DNA of 17,626 nucleotides from DATKWS01 sp035529435 (GCA_035529435.1 DATKWS010000037.1:1-17626); one strand, 5' to 3'. Shown: positions 1 through 5,892, counted from the stretch's first letter. Notes: a model not told the origin generated them from the sequence alone. A program made the numbers and translations.

Positions 1-413
1 TAACGGATTTCTTCAGCAAGCGACGTTCGGCCTGGGGGATTCGCGATTATCCCATCGGTGAATGCATCCCCCACCTGCTCACGGCACTCCGTCTGGGCGA
101 GGTGGTCGTTCTGCTCGTTGACAGGAATTTCTCACGGAGGGGGATCTCGCTCCCGTTTTTCGGGCGGGATGTGATCCTCCCGGGCGGGCATATTATCCTG
201 ACCAAGCGTTCGGGTGCGGCCCTGCTGTCCGGATCGTGCTACTATGAGAACGACCGCTCGGTCGTAGTGCGTATCGAGGAACCCATTGATCTTACGGGAT
301 CGACCGGTGATCCCGCCGATATCGGCGTACGGTGTCTTCAGCGCATCGAACGGAGCATACGGATGCATTACGAACAATGGTTCGCCTTCGATCATCTCTG
401 GCCGGAGCATTGA
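1..413 (+). CDS. Lysophospholipid/lipid A-type acyltransferase, C-terminal fragment (5' end outside window)
   Basis: The reading frame is open from the first base to the TGA at 411-413, so about 136 C-terminal residues are visible and the start lies upstream of the window. The pattern GEVVVLLVDRN, then GISLPFFGRDVILPGG, then a Tyr-containing strand and a C-terminal HYEQWF motif, matches the second half of the LpxL/HtrB/PatA acyltransferase superfamily. These inner-membrane enzymes transfer a fatty acyl chain to lipid A precursors or to mannosylated phosphatidylinositol. The catalytic HX4D motif would lie in the missing part and cannot be checked. A GTG at 102 opens a shorter ORF, but the family match continues upstream of it (IRDYPIGECIPHLLTALRLG), so it is not the start. 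The next gene starts one base after this stop. The fold assignment is fairly sure; the exact substrate is unknown. Confidence 0.8.
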   Translation, partial: TDFFSKRRSAWGIRDYPIGECIPHLLTALRLGEVVVLLVDRNFSRRGISLPFFGRDVILPGGHIILTKRSGAALLSGSCYYENDRSVVVRIEEPIDLTGSTGDPADIGVRCLQRIERSIRMHYEQWFAFDHLWPEH

Positions 414-414
414 T

Positions 415-1092
415 ATGGGAGAACGGTTCGGAGCGGTGATACCGGCATACAATGAGGAGAGTCACCTCGGTGGAGTTCTCGAAGGAGTGAAGCGATACAT
501 TCCCGCGGACCAGATCATTGTCGTCGATGACGGGTCGACCGACGGAACCGCTGTCACGGCGGAAAACGCCGGTGTACGGGTGATCGCTCATCGGGAAAAC
601 AAAGGGAAAGGTGTCGCCCTCCGCACGGGATTCCAGTGGATGGTACTGGAAGCCGGAATCGAGGCGATCTTCACGCTCGACGCCGACGGGCAGCATGACC
701 CGAACGAGATTCCCGTCTTTATCGAACGGTACCGGAAAACGCATGTCGATATCCTCATCGGCAACAGGATGTCCCGCACCGAGGGCATGCCGCTCGTCAG
801 GCTGCTGACAAACCGCTTCACCTCCCGCGTTATAAGTCTCAGAACGGGGTGTACGATCGAGGACAGCCAATCGGGGTACCGGCTCATCGGCACATCGCTG
901 CTCCGCACGCTCGATTTCGTAACGGCCCATTTCGATCTTGAGAGCGAGCTCCTTATCAAGGCGGGATTGCGCGGGGCCATCATCGACTCGGTCCCCATCC
1001 GGACTATCTACAAGGATGAACGGAGCAAGATCGATCCTCTCCGGGACACGGCCAGGTTTTTCAGGCTGGTCGTCAGAAGCCTGTTTTGGTAA
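415..1092 (+). CDS. Family 2 glycosyltransferase, DPM1-like
   Basis: This is a 225-residue GT-A fold glycosyltransferase resembling dolichyl- or polyprenyl-phosphate mannose/glucose synthases, which move a sugar from a nucleotide donor to a lipid carrier at the cytoplasmic membrane. Visible motifs are AVIPAYNEE (residues 7-15), VDDGSTDGT (37-45, nucleotide binding), the metal-binding DADGQ (89-93) and DSQSGYR (150-156). There is no C-terminal membrane segment, as in soluble DPM1-type enzymes. The ATG at 415 is chosen over an in-frame start at 286 because GGAG lies 7 nt upstream (404-407) and the protein then begins directly with the conserved first strand. The earlier start would overlap the acyltransferase by over 120 bases. 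Translational coupling to the acyltransferase suggests a shared role in envelope lipid or glycan synthesis. Acceptor and donor are not determinable. Confidence 0.88.
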   Translation: MGERFGAVIPAYNEESHLGGVLEGVKRYIPADQIIVVDDGSTDGTAVTAENAGVRVIAHRENKGKGVALRTGFQWMVLEAGIEAIFTLDADGQHDPNEIPVFIERYRKTHVDILIGNRMSRTEGMPLVRLLTNRFTSRVISLRTGCTIEDSQSGYRLIGTSLLRTLDFVTAHFDLESELLIKAGLRGAIIDSVPIRTIYKDERSKIDPLRDTARFFRLVVRSLFW

Positions 1093-1231
1093 AATGATTT
1101 CTCCCGACCGGAACCGACCGGGGGTCCGGATTCGTTCAATACCCGGGTACTGTTTTGTGATACGGTACTATCGCCGTACGTGGAGAAGATGCTCTGATAC
1201 GTGTTACGAACGATAGCAGGACGTTAGACGC

Positions 1232-2002
1232 ATGTGTGGAGATGACAGGTTGATACTCGTTACGAACGATGATGGTATCAGGGCCGAGGGCTTGCAGGCT
1301 CTCACCACCGCACTCACCGATCTCGGCAGAATCGTCGTCGTTGCTCCCGAGCTTGAACAGAGCGCCTCGAGCCACGCCATCACACTCGACAAACCGCTCC
1401 GCATCAACGAGTACGGTACAGAACACTTCGGCGTCTCCGGAACACCGACCGACTGCGTTCTTCTGGCCGTGTGGGGCATTCTCGACAGACGTCCCGATCT
1501 TCTCGTCTCCGGCATCAACCGGGGACCGAACATGGGAGAGGATGTGACCTACTCGGGAACCGTCGCGGCCGCCATCGAGGGAAGCATTCTGGGGATTCCC
1601 TCCATCGCGCTCTCGCTGGCTTCCTGGGATCCCGCCCCGCTCGAGGCGGCGGTGGATATTTCCCGTTACCTCGCCTTGCAGATTCTCGAGCATGAAATGA
1701 CCCGTGGCAGCCTGTGGAACGTCAATATCCCGCCGCTTCCCCGGGAGCAACTGAAGGGATTTCGCATCACCCGGCTCGGGTCACGCGTCTACAATGACAT
1801 GATCATCAAAAAGAAGGATCCGCGCGGCAAGGACTATTTTTGGATCGGAGGCGGTGACCCGGGGTGGGAAGCCGGCGAGGACACCGATTTCACGGCGGTC
1901 ACCGGGGGGTACATTTCGGTCACGCCCCTGCGCCTCGATATGACCGATTACAAGGCGATCTTCGATCTCAAGAAATGGAATCTGGCATGGAACGGGAGAT
2001 AG
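1232..2002 (+). CDS. surE: 5'/3'-nucleotidase SurE
   Basis: This 256-residue protein is SurE, a metal-dependent phosphatase acting on nucleoside monophosphates and associated with survival under stress. LILVTNDDG (residues 7-15) supplies the metal-binding Asp pair. A Ser-rich EQSASSHAIT segment (42-51) and SGINRGPNMGEDVTYSGT (93-110), which includes the ligand Asn, complete the active site. Length matches the family (about 250). The ATG at 1232 has AGGA 10 nt upstream. A TTG at 1250 would give a protein beginning right at the conserved strand and cannot be excluded. The gene overlaps pcm by 16 bases, the classical surE-pcm pairing. A degraded copy of the first codons lies 56 bp upstream (see findings). 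Confidence 0.95.
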   Translation: MCGDDRLILVTNDDGIRAEGLQALTTALTDLGRIVVVAPELEQSASSHAITLDKPLRINEYGTEHFGVSGTPTDCVLLAVWGILDRRPDLLVSGINRGPNMGEDVTYSGTVAAAIEGSILGIPSIALSLASWDPAPLEAAVDISRYLALQILEHEMTRGSLWNVNIPPLPREQLKGFRITRLGSRVYNDMIIKKKDPRGKDYFWIGGGDPGWEAGEDTDFTAVTGGYISVTPLRLDMTDYKAIFDLKKWNLAWNGR

Positions 2003-2628
2003 ATTACACCATCGCGCGGAGACGGATGGTGAGGGAACAACTGTATGCCAGGGGAATCACCGGCCGGCGTCTCCTCCACGCGTTCCTGCGGGTTCCGCGC
2101 CATGTATTCGTCGATGCGGCGATCGGAGCGCGCGCCTACGAGGATTGTTCGCTCCCGATCGGATATTCGCAGACGATATCGCAACCGTACACGATCGCAT
2201 TCATGCTCGAGAGCCTCGATGTGCATGCCCAGTGCCGTATCCTCGAGGTCGGAACCGGTTCGGGCTTCCAGACGGCGATTCTCTCGCTCGTGGCGCGTGA
2301 CGTTTTCTCGATCGAGCGGGTGGCGCAACTCTCGAAAAAAGCGGAACAGACCCTCACGCGCATACCGACGGGACGTATCCGGCTCAAGGTCGGTGACGGC
2401 GCACTCGGCTGGAGTTACTACGCGCCGTTCGACCGCATCATCGTTTCCGCCGCAATGCCCGAATGGCCGTCCGTTCTCCTCGAACAGCTGGTCGACGGCG
2501 GCACACTCATTGCTCCGATGGCGAAGGAAATCGAATGTCTCATGCTGTTTCACAAGGTGGCCGATCGGGTGCAAACGCGGCGTCTCTCTCGCTGCGCCTT
2601 TGTACCGCTGCTCAAAGGAGTTGAATAG
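1987..2628 (+). CDS. pcm: Protein-L-isoaspartate O-methyltransferase
   Basis: This 213-residue cytoplasmic enzyme methylates isoaspartyl residues in aged proteins using S-adenosylmethionine, starting their repair. The SAM-binding motif EVGTGSGFQTA sits at residues 87-97, preceded by the Pcm signature around SQTISQPYTIAFML (61-74; the more common form begins GQTIS). FDRIIVSAAMPEWP is the later substrate-side motif. The start at 1987 lies inside the end of surE (16-base overlap, ATGGAACGGGAGATAG), implying translational coupling. Upstream in-frame codons run inside surE and are not family-like. SurE and Pcm are neighbours in many proteobacteria, where both support survival of resting cells. Confidence 0.95.
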   Translation: MEREIDYTIARRRMVREQLYARGITGRRLLHAFLRVPRHVFVDAAIGARAYEDCSLPIGYSQTISQPYTIAFMLESLDVHAQCRILEVGTGSGFQTAILSLVARDVFSIERVAQLSKKAEQTLTRIPTGRIRLKVGDGALGWSYYAPFDRIIVSAAMPEWPSVLLEQLVDGGTLIAPMAKEIECLMLFHKVADRVQTRRLSRCAFVPLLKGVE

Positions 2629-3194
2629 TGCCGTTCATCCTGATTTCCCCCGCCTTCGGCCTATCCCCGAAGCTCATAACCGTGTTGATCGCAGCCCTCC
2701 CCATTTTTGAATTGCGCGGCGCCATCCCGTACGCGATCCTGGCCGGCAAGCTCAGGTGGCAGGAGGCATACCTGTTCGCCGTCATCGGCAATTTTCTGCC
2801 GGTCATTCCCATACTCGTGCTGCTCGAGCGCGTCTCGAACCGGCTTATGCACTATCCATTCTGGAACCGGTTCTTCACCTGGCTGTTCAGACGGACGAGA
2901 CGGCGGGGCACGATGATCGAACGGTTCGAGGCGCTCGGTCTCGCGATGTTCGTGGCGATACCGCTCCCTGTGACCGGCGCTTGGACCGGTTGCGTCGCCG
3001 CATTCCTGTTCAAGATACCGATACGGATCGCCGTTCCCATGATCATCTGCGGCATTCTTGCCGCAGGAGTCGTCGTGACACTCGCCAGCCTGGGTGTTAT
3101 CTCGTTTTGGGGTATCGAGCAGATTCCGCAGGATGATATTTCGTACCGGTACCTGGTAACTTACCTGTTGCAAATCGTCATGGTATCTTGTTAA
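2628..3194 (+). CDS. COG2426-type small membrane protein (putative small multidrug export family)
   Basis: This 188-residue polytopic inner-membrane protein has about four hydrophobic segments. It carries the family signatures ELRGAIPYAI near the N-terminus, IGNFLPVIPILVLLE in the second segment, and IPLPVTGAWTGC in the middle. These match the Sm_multidrug_ex/COG2426 family. The export function in that name is weakly supported experimentally, so the role is best treated as unknown. The GTG start overlaps the pcm stop (TAGTG), with an excellent AAAGGAG 7 nt upstream (2614-2620) inside the end of pcm. It is therefore the last cistron of the surE-pcm unit. A charged loop (FRRTRRRGTMIERF) lies between segments two and three. 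No terminator is visible before the tRNA gene. Confidence 0.85.
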   Translation: MPFILISPAFGLSPKLITVLIAALPIFELRGAIPYAILAGKLRWQEAYLFAVIGNFLPVIPILVLLERVSNRLMHYPFWNRFFTWLFRRTRRRGTMIERFEALGLAMFVAIPLPVTGAWTGCVAAFLFKIPIRIAVPMIICGILAAGVVVTLASLGVISFWGIEQIPQDDISYRYLVTYLLQIVMVSC

Positions 3195-3199
3195 TTTCA

Positions 3200-3228
3200 T
3201 TGAGTCATAGAAGAGGTAGTGGTACTGT
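3200..3228 (+). promoter_or_regulatory. Candidate sigma-70 promoter of tRNA-Pro
   Basis: TTGAGT (3200-3205) and TACTGT (3223-3228) are separated by 17 bp. The predicted start is about 6 bases before the tRNA 5' end. The -10 match is modest, but the spacing and position fit a tRNA promoter that could also serve the peptidase gene behind it. Confidence 0.4.
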
Positions 3229-3240
3229 ACTGATCGGTGT

Positions 3241-3318
3241 CGGGGCGTAGCGCAGCTCGGTTAGCGCGCCTGCTTCGGGAGCAGGAGGTCGCTGGTTCAA
3301 ATCCAGTCGCCCCGACCA
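3241..3318 (+). tRNA. tRNA-Pro (anticodon CGG), CCA encoded
   Basis: A complete cloverleaf can be drawn. The acceptor stem is CGGGGCG with CGCCCCG, the D-arm GCGC/GCGC, and the anticodon stem CCTGC/GCAGG around loop TTCGGGA. The T-arm is GCTGG/CCAGT with TTCAAAT. Discriminator A and an encoded CCA follow, for a length of 78. The anticodon CGG reads CCG (proline), and the G after the anticodon is typical of tRNA-Pro. The peptidase start codon follows the CCA by only 8 nt. Confidence 0.97.
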
Positions 3319-3326
3319 TTTATATA

Positions 3327-3887
3327 ATGCGAATGCGAACCTTTCAATCATTCTCATTCGTGCTCCTGATCGCACTCCTCTCGCTGGTGCTTCGCTGCAC
3401 TCCCTCTCCCAAATACCGTGGAAACGCATCGTCGCAGCAGCAACAGGGGGATAAACGGTCCTCAGGGAGCGGCGTACCGGCTCCCGACAGAGAATTGATC
3501 CTTTCGGCTCCGCTGCAGAACTACAGCGAGTCCCGGATCACGAGCGGGTTCGGATTACGACGGGATCCCCGCTACAAGACGGAGGAGTTTCACTACGGGA
3601 TCGACATCAAGGCGGGGGAGGGGGAGCACGTCTTCGCCGCGGCCGCCGGCACGGTGGTATTCGCGGGGAGACAGCGCGGATTTGGAAAGCTCATCATCAT
3701 CGACCACGGTGGGCGGGTGAGCACGGTCTATGGCCATCTCTCGAATTGCACCGTGAGGGAGGGAGAACCGGTCGAGAGGGGGGATTTCATCGGAACCGTC
3801 GGGCGGACGGGAAATGCGACCGGCATACATCTCCACTTCGAGGTTCGTAAAGCGGGAAAAGCGCTTAATCCGCTTGATTATCTTTGA
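3327..3887 (+). CDS. NlpD-like LytM/M23 family metallopeptidase
   Basis: This 186-residue exported protein has an N-terminal hydrophobic signal (about residues 7-23) ending in VLRC, a possible but non-canonical lipobox because Arg precedes the Cys. A Gln/Ser-rich linker (32-52) follows, then a LytM domain (65-186). The zinc ligands of an active enzyme are present: H89 and D93 in FHYGIDIKAG, H137 in VYGHLS, and H168/H170 in GIHLHFEV. Unlike enteric NlpD, whose LytM site is degenerate, this protein could cleave peptidoglycan cross-bridges itself. No LysM repeat is seen. The start is ATG at 3327 (or 3333); the frame runs back through the tRNA but cannot be coding there. No Shine-Dalgarno is visible. 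It lies between pcm/COG2426 and a sigma factor, as nlpD does in enterics. Confidence 0.88.
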   Translation: MRMRTFQSFSFVLLIALLSLVLRCTPSPKYRGNASSQQQQGDKRSSGSGVPAPDRELILSAPLQNYSESRITSGFGLRRDPRYKTEEFHYGIDIKAGEGEHVFAAAAGTVVFAGRQRGFGKLIIIDHGGRVSTVYGHLSNCTVREGEPVERGDFIGTVGRTGNATGIHLHFEVRKAGKALNPLDYL

Positions 3888-3914
3888 CGATTCGATAACT
3901 ATTGTAGTTAACTA
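3884..3914 (+). promoter_or_regulatory. Candidate promoter with overlapping symmetric operator before the sigma gene
   Basis: TTGACG (3884-3889) overlaps the peptidase stop codon and could be a -35 element, with a weak TTAACT (3908-3913) as -10. Over the same bases lie TAACTA (3896-3901), TTG, TAGTTA (3905-3910), and the perfect 10-bp palindrome TAGTTAACTA (3905-3914). Such nested symmetry just before a start codon resembles a dimer-binding operator. The promoter call is weak. Confidence 0.35.
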
Positions 3915-3919
3915 TACCT

Positions 3920-4777
3920 ATGCACGATGATGGACCCATAAAGAGCGAAATCGACGATATCCAGAGGCGGTACTTCAAGGATATCAGTAAGTATCCGGTA
4001 CTGTCGAGGGAGGAGGAGGTCGATCTCGCACGCAGGGCTCGCACGGGGGATGAGGATGCCCGCCGCCTGCTCATCCTGAGCAACCTCAAGCTCGTCATCA
4101 CAATCGCAAAATCGTACATCTCCTACGGAGTCCCGTTTCTCGATCTGATCGAGGAGGGAAATATCGGACTGATCAAGGCGGTGAGCAGGTTCGATCCCGA
4201 GAGGGGATTCAAGTTCAGCACCTACGCTTCATGGTGGATACGGCAATCGATCGTTCGGGCGATATCGAACCACTCCCGAACGATCCGCATACCGATTCAT
4301 ATATTCCAACTCATGTCGCGGTACATCGGTCTCGAGGAAGAGAGCAAGGATCTGACACTCGAAGAGAAGGCTGCGCGGCTCAACGTTTCGCAGAAGAAGT
4401 ATCGTATGGTCGAGGAGCTCGTTCAAAACATTCGAGCCCTCGACGTCGCGAACAGCCTGGACACCTACAAGCAGCTTGTCCAGATCGAGGATCCCGAGGC
4501 CTTGAACAATCCCGAGCAGATCATTCTCAAGCAGATGGAGCATGAAAAACTGGCCGGCATCCTTGAACGGCTTTCCGAGCGCGAGCGGCTTATTATAAAG
4601 ATCCGGTACGGATTCGATGACGGGGAACCGCACACCCTCGCCGAGACAGGGAAGGTGGTACATGTATCGCGGGAACGGGTCAGACAGCTCGAGATGCGTG
4701 CGCTCCGCAAGCTGCGGTTCCTCCTCGAACCGAAGAGTCTCCCAGAGGACGAGGGCAGGAAGGAATACGATGCATGA
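3920..4777 (+). CDS. Sigma-70 family RNA polymerase sigma factor (group 2, RpoS/SigA-like)
   Basis: This 285-residue sigma factor has regions 1.2 to 4.2 and no region 1.1, the layout of RpoS-type group 2 factors. YFKDISKYPVLSREEEVDLA (18-37) is region 1.2. NIGLIKAVSRFDPERGFKFS (81-100) and TYASWWIRQSIVRAI (101-115) are the core- and -10-binding region 2. TLEEKAARLNVS marks region 3. LSERERLIIKIRYGF with VSRERVRQLEMRALRKLR (249-266) is region 4 with its -35 helix-turn-helix. It starts 32 nt after the peptidase gene, with no Shine-Dalgarno upstream, and overlaps apt by 8 bases. Synteny with nlpD-rpoS makes an RpoS-like stress role likely, but this is inferred from position. The gene symbol is withheld because orthology with rpoS outside proteobacteria is unproven. 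Confidence 0.92.
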   Translation: MHDDGPIKSEIDDIQRRYFKDISKYPVLSREEEVDLARRARTGDEDARRLLILSNLKLVITIAKSYISYGVPFLDLIEEGNIGLIKAVSRFDPERGFKFSTYASWWIRQSIVRAISNHSRTIRIPIHIFQLMSRYIGLEEESKDLTLEEKAARLNVSQKKYRMVEELVQNIRALDVANSLDTYKQLVQIEDPEALNNPEQIILKQMEHEKLAGILERLSERERLIIKIRYGFDDGEPHTLAETGKVVHVSRERVRQLEMRALRKLRFLLEPKSLPEDEGRKEYDA

Positions 4778-5288
4778 GGAATTGAAGACGTATATCCGGA
4801 ACATACCTGATTTCCCGAAGAAAGGAATCCTCTTTCGCGATATCACCCCGATATTACTGGAACCGCGCGCATTCAGGCAGGTGAGCGATATTCTCTTCGA
4901 ACGATACCGGGAGCGGGCAATCGACAAGGTTGTTGCGATCGAATCGAGGGGATTCATCTTCGGTTCCATCCTCGCGATTCGGCTCGGCACCGGATTCGTG
5001 CCACTGCGCAAGCCGGGGAAACTCCCCTGGCGGACCGTTTCAGAAACCTACTCCCTCGAGTACGGCGAGGCCGCCCTCGAGATGCATATCGATGCAGTGG
5101 AAAAGGGTGAACGGGTCGTCATCATCGATGACCTCCTTGCAACGGGAGGTACTGCGGCGGCGGCGGCAAGCCTCGTCGAACGTCAAGGAGGCATCATAGA
5201 GGAACTGGCCTTCGTGATCGAGCTCGCGGACCTGGGTGGCGTTGAGAAGCTCGGTGAGCGGCCCATCTTCACGCTCCTATCGTTTTAA
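4770..5288 (+). CDS. apt: Adenine phosphoribosyltransferase
   Basis: This 172-residue cytoplasmic enzyme joins adenine and PRPP to make AMP and pyrophosphate (purine salvage). The N-terminal IRNIPDFPKKGILFRDITP (9-27) is diagnostic of Apt. VVAIESRGFIFG (54-65) and the PRPP-binding loop VVIIDDLLATGGTA (116-129) are intact, and the length is typical. The start at 4770 overlaps the sigma gene by 8 bases (ATGCATGA), with AGGAAGGA 5-6 nt upstream, so the two genes are translationally coupled. No terminator is seen between apt and the tRNA-Arg gene. Confidence 0.96.
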   Translation: MHEELKTYIRNIPDFPKKGILFRDITPILLEPRAFRQVSDILFERYRERAIDKVVAIESRGFIFGSILAIRLGTGFVPLRKPGKLPWRTVSETYSLEYGEAALEMHIDAVEKGERVVIIDDLLATGGTAAAAASLVERQGGIIEELAFVIELADLGGVEKLGERPIFTLLSF

Positions 5289-5300
5289 CAACGAATTTAT

Positions 5301-5329
5301 TTGCCCTGGGAGGTCCGGCCGCGTACTAT
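5301..5329 (+). promoter_or_regulatory. Candidate sigma-70 promoter of tRNA-Arg
   Basis: TTGCCC (5301-5306) and TACTAT (5324-5329) have a 17-bp spacer, each matching consensus at four of six positions. The predicted start lies about 17 bases before the tRNA. Confidence 0.4.
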
Positions 5330-5352
5330 TAGGCTGTGACGGTAGTGTACAT

Positions 5353-5429
5353 GCCCCCGTAGCTCAGTAGGATAGAGCATCGGTTTCCTAAACCGGGTGT
5401 CGCACGTTCGAATCGTGTCGGGGGCACCA
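5353..5429 (+). tRNA. tRNA-Arg (anticodon CCT), CCA encoded
   Basis: The cloverleaf has acceptor GCCCCCG/CGGGGGC, D-arm GCTC/GAGC and anticodon stem TCGGT/ACCGG around loop TTCCTAA. The T-arm is GCACG/CGTGT with TTCGAAT, followed by discriminator A and an encoded CCA. Length is 77. Anticodon CCT reads AGG. The gene is followed within 10 bases by a long terminator hairpin. I see no repeated copy of its 3' end nearby that would mark an integration site. Confidence 0.97.
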
Positions 5430-5430
5430 T

Positions 5431-5479
5431 AAAAATAAAGGGAATTACTTCTTGCGGATGCGAGAAGTAATTCCCTTTT
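5431..5479. terminator. Strong intrinsic terminator, bidirectional by sequence
   Basis: A perfect 16-bp inverted repeat AAAGGGAATTACTTCT (5437-5452) / AGAAGTAATTCCCTTT (5463-5478) can be extended by three inner pairs to a GGAT loop. On the + strand it is followed by TTTTC and would end the tRNA-Arg transcript. On the - strand it is followed by an A/T tract reading TTTATTTTTA and would end the leftward candidate RNA. Shared convergent use fits both. Confidence 0.85.
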
Positions 5480-5629
5480 CGCACATAGATAACGAGACAT
5501 TGCCAAACCACTTTGCGTGACGTGTCTCAACCGCACTTCAGAGGCCTGAGCAGCAACATCGCTTCGCTTCGTAAGGTTGGCATGAGAGCAGGCGGATCAC
5601 GAACGCGTAGTTTTTTCATGCCTCGTTAT
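5431..5629 (-). ncRNA. Candidate structured non-coding RNA, rod-like, 6S-RNA-like layout
   Basis: A leftward consensus promoter (5635-5662) predicts a start near 5629, and the bidirectional terminator predicts an end near 5431, giving a transcript of about 200 nt. Its two halves pair along their length. P1 is 5629-5618 with 5500-5489 (12 bp, one G-U, beginning at the predicted first base). P2 is 5613-5607 with 5511-5505 (7 bp). P3 is 5606-5603 with 5518-5515. P4 is 5601-5598 with 5524-5521. P5 is 5595-5592 with 5534-5531. The apex is 5593-5589 with 5548-5544, partly exclusive with P5. A long interrupted rod closed by terminal pairing is the 6S RNA plan, but I cannot match conserved 6S sequence and do not claim identity. 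It lacks SRP-RNA and tmRNA hallmarks. A 30-codon ORF inside (5617 down to 5525) lacks a properly spaced ribosome site. Confidence 0.5.
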
Positions 5630-5634
5630 GCATG

Positions 5635-5662
5635 ATTATAAATCCAGCCGCCACGTTGTCAA
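5635..5662 (-). promoter_or_regulatory. Consensus sigma-70 promoter with A/T-rich upstream element
   Basis: On the - strand a perfect TTGACA (5662-5657), 16-bp spacer and perfect TATAAT (5640-5635) are present. Immediately upstream of the -35 lies a strongly A/T-rich stretch (5663-5705) resembling an UP element. No other site in the window matches consensus this well. It faces the tRNA-Arg terminator with no long ORF in between. Confidence 0.75.
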
Positions 5663-5747
5663 GCAAAAAATACAAAATTTTATCAGTTTTTATATCTATA
5701 TATTGTAACGCATTGCGCGATTGATATTAGAAAGGAGGTTAAATATA

Positions 5748-5855
5748 ATGCGAAGCCTGACAAACACCGGTGACTACTACGAATTTCGATTGAGCCATGC
5801 CGGGCGGCAATTAAATATTCCCGCTGATACGCCCTTGCTCAACGGGAATATTTAA
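5748..5855 (+). CDS. Small hypothetical protein, 35 residues
   Basis: This short ORF is preceded by AGAAAGGAGGT (5729-5739), an 11-base match to the complement of the usual 16S rRNA 3' end, 8-9 nt before the ATG. That is the strongest ribosome site in the window. The product starts MRSLTNTGDYYEFRLSHAG and ends LLNGNI. It is hydrophilic with no signal or membrane segment, and I recognise no family. The last codons and the TAA lie in a perfect 13-bp inverted repeat (5811-5823 / 5843-5855). A weak + promoter could lie at 5656-5684, its -35 overlapping that of the leftward RNA promoter. It may be a real small protein, a leader peptide, or chance; the ribosome site argues against chance. Confidence 0.4.
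   Translation: MRSLTNTGDYYEFRLSHAGRQLNIPADTPLLNGNI
5811..5855. repeat. Perfect 13-bp inverted repeat spanning the end of the 35-codon ORF
   Basis: TTAAATATTCCCG (5811-5823) and CGGGAATATTTAA (5843-5855) are exact inverse complements with a 19-nt loop. The + side is followed by AAAAACA, not a U-run, so it is not a + strand intrinsic terminator. Confidence 0.8.
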
Positions 5856-5892
5856 AAACATCCGGTGGCGAATTGCAAAATTCGTTACCGGA
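5854..5892 (-). terminator. Candidate terminator for the phosphatase transcript; 14-bp hairpin with GCAA loop on the + strand
   Basis: TCCGGTGGCGAATT (5861-5874), loop 5875-5878, and AATTCGTTACCGGA (5879-5892) form a hairpin. On the - strand it is followed by TGTTTTTAAA, suiting termination of leftward transcription from the phosphatase gene, but two A-C mismatches interrupt the stem. On the + strand these become G-U pairs and the loop is a GNRA tetraloop, so the better RNA fold is rightward. Confidence 0.5.

Noticed and set aside
3237..3326. Peptidase ORF extended upstream through tRNA-Pro
   Set aside because: The extension is the translated tRNA sequence, and the signal peptide starts at 3327.
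5525..5617. 30-codon ORF within the candidate leftward RNA
   Set aside because: GAGG sits one base from the ATG, too close to work, and the start lies next to the closing helix of the proposed RNA. Structure and promoter position favour a non-coding RNA, though a dual-function RNA is not excluded.
5431..5629. Calling the leftward RNA a definite 6S, SRP or tmRNA
   Set aside because: The rod shape is suggestive of 6S only. The SRP tetraloop region and the tRNA-like ends of tmRNA are absent, and no conserved 6S sequence could be matched by eye.
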